Assembly: GCA_018388625.1 (NCBI GenBank)
Contig: CP074402.1
Coordinates: 3,596,001-3,660,000, forward strand
Length of the DNA: 64,000 bases
Reading direction: 5' to 3'
DNA from: Nocardiopsis eucommiae
GTDB taxonomy: Bacteria > Actinomycetota > Actinomycetes > Streptosporangiales > Streptosporangiaceae
Below are positions 56,370 to 64,000 of the stretch, piece after piece. The notes beneath the pieces are model-generated. The model searched no databases and was not told the origin of the DNA. It worked only from the letters and a program-made list of their open reading frames with translations. The position numbers and the translations under genes are program-made. Position 1 is the stretch's first letter, and the number at the start of each line of letters is the position of its first letter.

Positions 56370-58574
56370 TCACTCTCGGGCGAGCTCCAGGACGCGGGCG
56401 ACGATGCCCTCACCGACGCCGGCGGTGAGGATCGACTCCGGGTGGAACTGCACCGCGTACCAGCGCGCCGCCGGGTCCTCGATCGCCATGACCACGGGCT
56501 CCTCGCCGGGATCGCCGTCCAGCACGGCGGTGACCTCGAAGTTCTTCACCAGGTCCGGGGTGCTGTACGTGGAGTGGTAGCGGGCGGCGGGGAAGGCGCC
56601 GTCCTCACCCAGGCCGGGCAGCAGCCGCCCCCGGACACCCGGACGCGGCCGGGCTTTCCGTGCACCGGCGCGTCCAGGGTGCGCAGTTCTCCCCGGCGTG
56701 CTCGACCATCCCCTGGAGCCCCAGGCACACCCCGAACACCGGCAGGCCGCGGGCGGCCAGGGCGTCCAGCAGGTCCGACATCGCGAAGTCGACCGGCAGG
56801 CCGGGGCCGGGCGAGAGCACCACCAGGTCCGGTGCGATCCGGTCCAGGAGCTCGGGTGCGAACCCGTAGCGGACCGTGGTGACCTCGGCACCGTGGCGGC
56901 GCACGTAGTCCGCGAGGGTGTTGACGAAGGAGTCCTCGTGGTCCACGAGCAGCACCCTCATACCCTCCCCGGGGCGCGGTGCGGGCGCGCTGACCGCGGG
57001 GACCGTCGCGTCGGCGGTCTCCTCGCCCAGGGCCAGCGTCTCCAGCAGCGCGCGGGCCTTGAGGAAGGTCTCCTTCTCCTCAGCCTCGGGGTCGGAGTCG
57101 TAGAGGAGGGTCGCACCCACCCGCACGGCCGCGACCCCGTCACGGATGTGTGCGGTGCGCAGGGTGAGGCCCGTGTTCATGGAGCCGTCGAAGTTGACCA
57201 CCCCGACCGCGCCGCCGTACCAGCGGCGGGGGCTGGTCTCGTGCTGTTCGATGAACCGCATCGCCCAGGTCTTGGGCGCCCCGGTGACGGTGACCGCCCA
57301 CATGTGGGTGAGGAAGGCGTCCAGGGCGTCGAAGTCGCGACGCAGGGTGCCCTCGATGTGGTCGACGGTGTGGATCAGCCGCGAGTACATCTCGATCTGG
57401 CGGCGGCCGATCACCTTGACGCTGCCCGGCTCGCACACGCGCGACTTGTCGTTGCGGTCCACGTCGGTGCACATGGTGAGCTCGGACTTCTCCTTGACCG
57501 AGGAGAGCAGCTCCTGGATGTTCTCGGCGTCGCCCAGCGCGTCCTCGCCCCGGCGGATCGTGCCGGAGATCGGGCAGGTCTCCACCCGCTGGCCGGTCCC
57601 GGGCTCCCCGCTGACCCGCACGAACATCTCCGGGGAGGCGCCGACCAGGTACTCCCCTCGCCCAGGTTGAAGAAGAACTCGTAGGGCGCGGGGTTGCGCT
57701 CACGCAGCAGTTCGTAGAAGCGCGCCGGGGACGTGCAGCGGGCGTAGGTGCGGTGGCCGGGGACCACCTCGAACAGGTCGCCCCGGCGGAACCGCTTCTT
57801 GGCCTCCGCGACCACCTCGGCGTAGGAGCCCGGCCGGGGGCCGGGCGGAACCTCGGCGGCGACCACCGGCGGGGTGGGTGCGGTCTCGCGGGGCAGTCCC
57901 TGGGTGGTGGCCTGGGGGCGCGCCTCCGTGGCGGGCACGGTGAACTCGTAGGTGTGGCGCACGCACGTCTCGCGCTTGCGGTCGCGGACCACGATCGCGT
58001 CGGGCAGGTGCAGGACCAGGTCGCGGTCGGTCGGGTCGCGGTCGATGTGGCGCTGGACCGGCTCGAACTGGAAGGCGAGGTCGTAGCCGAAGGCGCCGTA
58101 CAGGCCCAGGTTGGAGTCCTCGGGGCTGCGCAGAGCGGCGACGACGGCGCGCAGGGCGGTGAACACGCTCGGGCGGCGGCTGCGCTCCTCCTCGGTGAAG
58201 AAGGCGTCCGGGTCGGGCTCGGGAACGGTGACGGCGACATGGTCCGGTCCCTGCGCGCGGTCGGCGGCCCCGGGCACGGTGTCGAGCGCGTCGGCCAGGA
58301 CCGGGAGCAGGACCCGCCCCCGGTCGTTCAGGGCGGTGGCGGTGACTCGGCGCCCTCGGGTGCTGATCTCCAGGCAGGGGTCCACGTACCCCAGGTGCCA
58401 GCGGTCGTAGCGCCCCGGATACTCCATCCCGGAGGAGAGGACCCCGCCCCGGCGGTGTTCCACGGAGGCGACGAGTTCGGTCAGGATCTCGGGGTCGCAC
58501 GGGGTGGCGGTGCGGTGGACGGTCACGCCGCTCGGGGTGCGGTACGTGGTGGTCTGTGCGTCGCTGGGGTTCAC
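56370..58574 (-). CDS. Anthranilate synthase TrpE(G) fusion, three frame breaks
   Basis: GTG at 58574 (AGGACC upstream). The N-terminus [16 protein letters not shown] is that of Rhizobium-type TrpE(G). Chorismate domain: FELVP-like [35 protein letters not shown] after a break near 57658, [20 protein letters not shown]. Glutaminase domain: [34 protein letters not shown] (nucleophile Cys), then breaks near 56693 and 56640 and [11 protein letters not shown] (His, Glu). About 734 residues. First step of tryptophan synthesis. Controlled by the leader at 58700-58747. Confidence 0.92.
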
Positions 58575-58638
58575 GGCCGGTCCTTTGGCGCTCTGCGGTC
58601 GGTGGTCATCGCCGTCCGGGGCCGTCGGAAACGACAAA

Positions 58639-58661
58639 CGACCGCCGGTGTGGGGCGGTCG
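58639..58661 (-). terminator. trp attenuator terminator
   Basis: Minus-strand stem CGACCGCC/GGCGGTCG followed by TTTGTCGTTT, between the leader peptide and the trpE(G) start. Should form when leader translation is not stalled. Confidence 0.8.
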
Positions 58662-58699
58662 CTGCGGTGTTCGTGGAACGCGAACTGTCGGTGCGCCGC

Positions 58700-58747
58700 C
58701 TAGGAGCGGCGCCACCACTGTCCCTGGTGGGTCGGACTGGTTCGCAT
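58700..58747 (-). CDS. trpL: trp leader peptide
   Basis: 15 codons: MRTSPTHQGQWWRRS with two adjacent Trp codons followed by TAG. It lies 126 bases before trpE(G) and upstream of a terminator hairpin, the classical layout of ribosome-mediated attenuation: stalling at the Trp pair during starvation favours the antiterminator. Confidence 0.85.
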   Translation of the reverse strand: MRTSPTHQGQWWRRS

Positions 58748-58940
58748 GGGGCCGAGTGTAGCGGGTGCGGGACGGAGAGCGCGCCGGAAACCGAAAAACC
58801 CTCCGCCCGGTTCCGGGAGAGGGTTCCACGCGCTCGCCGAGCACGGGCCGACACACGCGTGCGGAAGCTCTGCTAAGCTACGGGATTCAAGCCCTTCTAA
58901 AGCCATCACAGAACTTCCTAATCGCAAGGATAGCCACCAG

Positions 58941-61214
58941 ATGGACTCCTGTCAATCCGACCGTGCGACCCCCTCCCCGAGGAGGCCGCGATCACGGTCG
59001 AGCAGGCCCGTGTCAGCGCCATGTACGAACGACTCGACGCCCTGCGCGCCCGGACCGGGCGGCGGCTGGCCGACGCCCACCTCCAGGAGCGCGCCGGGTA
59101 CGCCGCCATCGTGGAGCGTGAGACCCGGTCCTACGAGCACGCCCGCCGCAGGGCCCAGCTCGGTTCGGTCGAGGAGGGGCTGTGCTTCGGTCGGATCGAC
59201 GTCTCCCACGGCCCCGGGGACACCGAGGCGCGCTACGTGGGGCGGATCGGGCTGCGCGACGCCGAGTACGACACCATCCTCGTGGACTGGCGGGCCCCGG
59301 CCGCCCGTCCCTTCTACGCGGCCACGCCCAGCGCCCCGGAGGGGTCACCCGGCGGCGCCACCTCAGGGTGCGCGGCAGGAGGGTCGTCGGGCTGGACGAC
59401 GAGGTGTTCGACGTCGACGGCCTCACCGAGGGCGACCGCCGTCAGCTGGTCGGTGAGGCGGCCCTGCTCGCCTCCCTCCAGCGCGGCCGCACCGGTCGTA
59501 TGGCCGACATCGTCTCCACCATCCAGGCCGAACAGGACCGCGTCATCCGCGCCCGGCTGGCCGGGATCCTGGTCGTCCAGGGCGGTCCGGGCACCGGCAA
59601 GACCGTCGCGGCGCTCCACCGCGCCGCCTACCTCCTCTACACGCACCGGCGGGTCCTGGAGCGCCGGGGCGTCCTGGTGGTGGGACCCAACCCGGCCTTC
59701 CTGCGCTACGTCGGGAACGTCCTGCCCTCCCTCGGGGAGACCGACGTGGTGATGCGCACGGTCGGGGAGCTGTTCCCGGGGGTGGAGGCCGCCGCCCGCG
59801 ACCCCCACGCCGTCGCGACGGCCAAGGGGTCGACGCGCATGGTCGACCTCGTGGGCGCCGCCGTCCGGGACCGGCAGCGTTCGCCCCTGCGCGCCTTCGG
59901 AGAGGCCGACCTGCGCGTGGAGACCGACGCGGGGACCCTCGTCGTCCCCGGAGACGTGTGCCGACACGTGCTGGAGACCACCCGGAACCTGCGGCTGCCG
60001 CACAACACCGCGCGCAAGTACCTGGTGAACACCCTGCTCAGCGAGCTCGCCCGGGACGAGTCCCGGCGGCTCGGGCGTCCGGTCGCGGATGAGGACCTCC
60101 CGCACGTGGGCGCGCGGCTCTGGCAGGAGGAACCCGTCCAGCACGCCCTGGACGCCCTGTGGCCCGACCTCACCCCGGAGCGGCTGCTCCGCGACCTGTA
60201 CGCCGACGGCGAGGCCCTGAGGAGGGTGGGCGCGGAGGCCGGTGTCGCGAACGCCGAACGCCTGGCCCGCCCGGCGGGGGCTCCCTGGACCGTCGAGGAC
60301 GTCCCGCTGCTCGACGAGGCGGCCGACCTCCTCGGCCGGGACGACAGCCACCTGCGGGCCCACCAGCGGCGCCGCGACGCCGAGCGGGAGGCGGAGGTCC
60401 GGTACGCGCAGGGGGTCCTGGACCTCACCGGACTGACCGAGGACCCGAGGGAGGGGCTGGACGCGCGCCTGCTCGCGGACCGCCACCGCGACACCGGCCC
60501 GGACCTGAGCACCGCGGACCGGGCCGGGACGGACCGGGAGTGGGCCTACGGCCACGTGATCGTGGACGAGGCCCAGGAACTGTCCCCGATGGCCTGGCGC
60601 ACGGTGATGCGCCGGGTGCCGACCCGGTCCCTGACCGTGGTCGGGGACGTCGCCCAGACCGGCAGCGCGGCCGGAACCGGTTCCTGGGAGGCCGCCCTGA
60701 AACCGTACGCCCCGGACCGGCTGCACGTGGAGCACCTGAGGGTGAACTACCGGACCCCGGCACCGATCATGGCCGTCGCCGCCGACGTGCTGCGCGTGGC
60801 CGCCCCGGGCCAGGAGGTCCCCGAGTCGGTGCGCGCGGACGGCGACGCCCCCGTGCGGTGCGGCTCACGGACCCCTCGGACCTGCCCGCGCTGGTCACCG
60901 AGGAGCGGGAGGCCGTCGGCGAGGGCCGCATCGCGGTCATCACCTCCGACGCCTCCCTGGCCGAGGTGGCTGGCGCGCTGCCCGGTGTGCAGACGGACGC
61001 GTCGCGCGACGCCCCCGGGGACGCCGTGGTGGTGCTGACCGCGACGGAGTCCAAGGGGTTGGAGTTCGACTCGGTGATCGTGGTGCGTCCCGAGGAACTG
61101 TTGGCCCAGCCGCGCGGCGCGAACGACCTGTACGTGGCGGTGACCCGCGCGACCAGGCGTCTCACCGTCGCGCACGAGGCCGAACTCCCGGACCTGCTCA
61201 AGCGCCTGGTGTGA
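58941..61214 (+). CDS. HelD/HelR-like UvrD-family helicase, three frame breaks
   Basis: After repair about 757 residues. The start MDSCQSDRATP joins (C-run near 58973) EEAAITVEQARVSAMYERLD, the N-terminal arm typical of HelD. SHGPGDTEARYVGRIGLRD precedes a break near 59343; then Walker A VVQGGPGTGKTVAALHRAAY, Walker B HVIVDEAQELS, VVGDVAQTGS, and after a break near 60858 VVVLTATESKGLEFDSVIVV and YVAVTRATRRLTV. Such proteins remove stalled or antibiotic-bound RNA polymerase from DNA; HelR relatives give rifamycin tolerance. Confidence 0.9.
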
Positions 61215-61266
61215 GTCGCCCGCGCCCGCCGGGGGTCCCCGACCCGGGTCCTCCGGCGGGCGCCGG

Positions 61267-62095
61267 TCAGGTGTCCCGGACGGACCCGCAGCCCTCCAGC
61301 TCCCGGGAGGCGTCCAGGTCGTAGGCGTCCTCGACGGCGCCCCGGGGGCGTTCCCCTCGGGGTACTCCTCCCCGTAGCTGGGGGTGAAGGTGAACTCCTC
61401 CACGCAGTGCACGGGTGCCACGGCGCGCGACCACATCGGCGCCGCCTCCAGTTCCTCCGCTCCCACGTCGTAGAAGCCGACCTCGCCGAGGTGCGAGGTG
61501 ACCAGGCGGGTGGAGGCCGACCGACCGGGTTCGGCGATCGGGTGCACGATCGTGTACTCCGTGACCACCGAGAGGTAGTCCCAGCCCTGGTCGTCCCTTC
61601 CCTCCTCCGCGCGCATCACGCCGTCCACGCGCACCTCGTCACCGATCGGCTCGGCGGTACCGGGAGTGAGGTTGAAGGGCAGGTGGCGGCTGTTGAGCTC
61701 GTGGTCCCGGTTGCCGAGGTTGTCCAGGTACCACTCCAGGGTCTGTCCGGTGAGGAGCCCGGTGAGTTCGCTGTTGTCCTCACCGAACACCGCGTCCTCG
61801 TTGAGGTAGACGGCCTCCAACAGCTCCTGGGTGTGGGCGTAGGCGCGTTCGACCTGTTCCCGGGAGTAGCGGCCGACCGCCTCGGCCTCGGGCACGGGGA
61901 AACCCTCCCCGTAGTCCTCGGCCGGGCTGCCCGCGAAGGGGTCGTCCCGGTCCACTCGGTCGACGGGGTCCGACTGGGACCGGACGCCCGCTCCGGGCAC
62001 GGCGCGGTCCAGGAGGTCCTGGGCCGGGGCGCAGGCGACGAGGGGAGGGAGAGAAGGACCGCGGCCCAGGGGGCGGCGGCGATACGTGGGGGCAT
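61267..62095 (-). CDS. Secreted lipoprotein of unknown function, two frame breaks
   Basis: ATG at 62095 begins a signal peptide (PPRIAAAPWAAVLLSLP). After one added C near 62045 the lipobox LVAC appears, followed by APAQDLLDRAVPGAG. Mature part is acidic with YSREQVERAYAHTQELLEAV and LTGQTLEWYLDNLGNRDHEL. A second break near 61345 leads to VEDAYDLDASRELEGCGSVRDT and stop. About 275 residues. Not recognised beyond membrane-anchored lipoprotein. Confidence 0.8.
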
Positions 62096-62306
62096 GACGC
62101 TGACTTTCGTTCTCTATGGGGCAAATGAGAACTTAGTCCGCTTTCTTCGCCAGCGACGGCTCAGGACACCACACTTGCGTCACGATCCACCGGGCACCGG
62201 GGACTAGCGGGGACTAGAAAGTACACATGCCCTTCACCCCCGACTCCCCCGCCCCACGGCCCCTCCCTCGTCCGCCCCTCCCCCACTGCCCCGGACGGTC
62301 AGCGGC

Positions 62307-62726
62307 GTGTTCGTCCGCAACGTCCTGCAGACCGCGTGCCCCGGATACTTCGCCCTGGTGTGGCTCGACGCCGGACCCGCGCTGAGCGGCGCGGACTTCG
62401 AGTTCGTCGACGACCTGCCCGCGACCTGCCCCCGCCCCGACGCGCCCCTCCCCGAGGCCTTCCGGAACGCCTTCGCGGAGGGGGTCCGCGTGGGCCTGGA
62501 AGCGCGCGGCAAGGGCAGGTCCGTCCACGCGACGCGGATCGTGCTCCGCGACGCCCTGTGGAGCGAGATCGACTCCAACCCCTGGAGCTTCGAGGTCGCC
62601 GGACGGTACGCGGCCACGGAGGTCCTGGCGTGTGTCCGGGAGGACCGCGCGCCCCGCCAGGCGGGCAGGAACGCGCGCACCGACCGGCCGATCCCACCCA
62701 TGCCGAGCACCCGAACCCGTGGCTAG
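62307..62726 (+). CDS. Protein of unknown function
   Basis: 139 residues from GTG 62307. FALVWLDAGPALSGADFEFV and EAFRNAFAEGVRVGLEARGK, then HATRIVLRDALWSEIDSNPW, suggest a compact alpha/beta domain like phage/plasmid-type fold seen in elongation-factor accessory proteins. The start is uncertain: the C-rich sequence from an ATG at 62227 is out of frame and may belong to the gene with a base missing. Confidence 0.6.
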   Translation: MFVRNVLQTACPGYFALVWLDAGPALSGADFEFVDDLPATCPRPDAPLPEAFRNAFAEGVRVGLEARGKGRSVHATRIVLRDALWSEIDSNPWSFEVAGRYAATEVLACVREDRAPRQAGRNARTDRPIPPMPSTRTRG

Positions 62727-62798
62727 CGATACCCCGACAGGGACCCCCAGGTCACCCGTGGTGTGAACTTCTGTGCCCGTTCGGTGGACTCACGCGAA

Positions 62799-62812
62799 AT
62801 TGTACGTACAAT
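62799..62812. promoter_or_regulatory. Perfect palindrome before kdgT
   Basis: ATTGTACGTACAAT, followed eight bases on by CTGTACGGACAAC, a degenerate copy. The TNGTnnnACNA-like pattern is what GntR-family regulators bind. 76 bases before the permease start. Confidence 0.6.
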
Positions 62813-62887
62813 CTGTACGGACAACGCGTGTACCGGTGCCGTGTGTGACGTCGGTCCACGATCCCGGTCCCATGTGAACGGACTCTT

Positions 62888-63946
62888 ATGCGTGACAGCC
62901 AGGGGTCGCTGGTACCCCTCCTTAAGTGGATGAACAAGGTCCCTGGCGGGGCCATGCTCATCCCCCTCGTCCTCGGATCGGTCCTGGGAACCTTCGCTCC
63001 GGCGGCCCTGGACATCGGCAGCTTCACCACCGCGCTGTTCAAGGACAGCGCCATGCCGCTGATCGCCCTCCTCATCTTCGCGACGGGCACCCAGGTCACC
63101 CTCCGCACCAGCGGTCCGGTGCTGGCCACCACCGGTGTCGTCCTCCTCGGGAAGAGCATCATCCCCGGTCTGCTCATCATCGCCCTCGCGATGGTCACCG
63201 GACCCGAGGGCGTCCTGGGCATCTCCATCATGGCGATGCTCGCCGCGGCCACCAACGCCAACGGCGGCCTCTGGCTCGCCCTGACCGGACAGTACGGACG
63301 GACGAAGGACCGGGGCGCCTACATCGCCGGGGCCATCAACGACGGCCCGTTCTTCGCCCTGCTGTTCATCGGCGCCTCCGGGCTCGGGCAGATCCCCTTC
63401 CTCACCCTGGTCGCGGCGATCATCCCGTTCCTGCTCGGCGTGCTCGTCGGCAACCTCGACTCCCAGTGGCGTGAACTCCTCACGCCGGTTCCCGCGATCG
63501 TCATCCCGTTCTTCGCCTTCGCCCTGGGCACCGGCATCAACCTGGCCGACGTCGCCAGGGGCGGCCTGTCCGGGGTCCTCCTCGGCGTGGCGATCACCTT
63601 CGTCACCGGCGGGCTCGTCTACCTCGGCTACCGCTTCCTCCTGCGGCGCGGCAAGGAGTCGGGGATCGGATTCGCCGCGGGCACAGCGTCGGGCAACGCC
63701 GTCGCCACCCCGGCCATCATCGCCGCCGCCGACCCGTCCTTCCTCTCCTACGCCGGGACCGCGACCACCCAGGTCGCCGCGAGCGTCCTGGTCACCGCCC
63801 TGCTCGCGCCGCTGGTGACCACCTGGGTGCTGCGTCGGGCCGGAGCCGCGCCCGCCGAGGCCGAGCGCCAGGAGATCGCGGAACGGCAGCGGGCCGCCGA
63901 CGGGGCGGCGAGCGACCCCACCGACCCGGAGGAGACCCGGTCATGA
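62888..63946 (+). CDS. kdgT: 2-keto-3-deoxygluconate permease family transporter
   Basis: 352 residues, about ten membrane helices. KVPGGAMLIPLVLGSVLGTF and FKDSAMPLIALLIFATGTQV, AAATNANGGLWLALTGQYG, and FAAGTASGNAVATPAIIAA are the KdgT signatures. Imports sugar acids. ATGA overlap with the next kinase gene shows an operon. Weak ribosome site (GGAC). Confidence 0.92.
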   Translation: MRDSQGSLVPLLKWMNKVPGGAMLIPLVLGSVLGTFAPAALDIGSFTTALFKDSAMPLIALLIFATGTQVTLRTSGPVLATTGVVLLGKSIIPGLLIIALAMVTGPEGVLGISIMAMLAAATNANGGLWLALTGQYGRTKDRGAYIAGAINDGPFFALLFIGASGLGQIPFLTLVAAIIPFLLGVLVGNLDSQWRELLTPVPAIVIPFFAFALGTGINLADVARGGLSGVLLGVAITFVTGGLVYLGYRFLLRRGKESGIGFAAGTASGNAVATPAIIAAADPSFLSYAGTATTQVAASVLVTALLAPLVTTWVLRRAGAAPAEAERQEIAERQRAADGAASDPTDPEETRS

Positions 63947-64000
63947 CCCACTCACGCACACCGCGCGTCGCCGTGGTCGCTGACGACCTCACCGGCGCGG
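63943..64000 (+). CDS. Four-carbon acid sugar kinase, first 19 codons
   Basis: Runs off the right edge. MTHSRTPRVAVVADDLTGA has the ADDLTGA motif that starts the N-terminal domain of the OtnK/DUF1537 sugar-acid kinases. Coupled to kdgT by ATGA, so imported sugar acid is probably phosphorylated next. Confidence 0.8.
   Translation, partial: MTHSRTPRVAVVADDLTGA

Noticed and set aside
58850..58940. Rifamycin-associated element upstream of the HelR-like gene
   Set aside because: GGGATTCAAGCCC is only vaguely similar to the expected GGGGCTTGCGGCAAGCCCC dyad.

Overview
The window is about 70% GC. Its gene set is typical of an actinomycete: proteasome ATPase ARC/Mpa, TrmI, polyphosphate glucokinase, a GarA-type FHA protein, DUF5999, AfsR/NLR-like ATPases and many GTG starts. 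It fits a Nocardiopsis-like member of the Streptosporangiales; genus is an inference. No rRNA, tRNA or CRISPR array was recognised.

Positions 1 to about 23.8 kb are the early/regulatory arm of an integrated phage whose left end lies outside the window. Nearly all genes are on the minus strand, chained by 4-base overlaps (GTGA, ATGA, TGATG) or separated by short gaps that usually carry one GC-rich hairpin followed by a GAAAGG-type ribosome site. The arm encodes DNA replication and recombination (replication initiator with a 12-bp repeat array, helicase-loader-like protein, SSB, Rad52-family annealing protein, RusA-like resolvase, HNH nuclease), RNA repair (RNA ligase and an RlaP-type nucleotidyltransferase), SLOG and PP-loop proteins, and many small unknowns. 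Five genes run the other way (7795, 8187, 17591, 22520, 23387); they look like lysogeny or accessory genes. Three operator-like motif families lie at the strand switches or operon fronts: CCCCAAATTT/CAATTGTG, TGTATATACA, and GCCAAAG/CTTTGGC.

From 23.9 kb onward is chromosome: arc, trmI, ppgK, an XRE-TPR regulator with a SLOG protein, an M50 protease, a RecB-like nuclease, an orphan response regulator, a ThrE-type exporter, DUF5999 and a TPR protein. Then come gcvP behind a glycine riboswitch, a MerR/bifunctional nuclease/FHA cluster, a GDP-mannose-type pyrophosphorylase, a CDP-alcohol phosphotransferase, an amine oxidase, a SRPBCC protein, an amidohydrolase and a PRC-barrel stress protein. 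These are followed by a three-gene operon ending in an NLR-like ATPase, ThyX, a Rhizobium-type TrpE(G) with its own tandem-Trp leader, a HelD-like helicase, a lipoprotein and a kdgT/sugar-acid kinase operon. The prophage lies just downstream of arc, where dop and pup would be expected.

The most interesting signal is a shared glycine-rich, RHIM/BASS-like amyloid motif. It ends two prophage proteins (2500-2883 and the membrane protein 8187-8594) and begins the host NLR-like ATPase (52917-55025). A caution for every reader: about 26 reading-frame breaks occur, almost all at G or C runs, and each is repaired by adding one base. They hit essential genes, so they are most likely homopolymer under-calls rather than pseudogenes.
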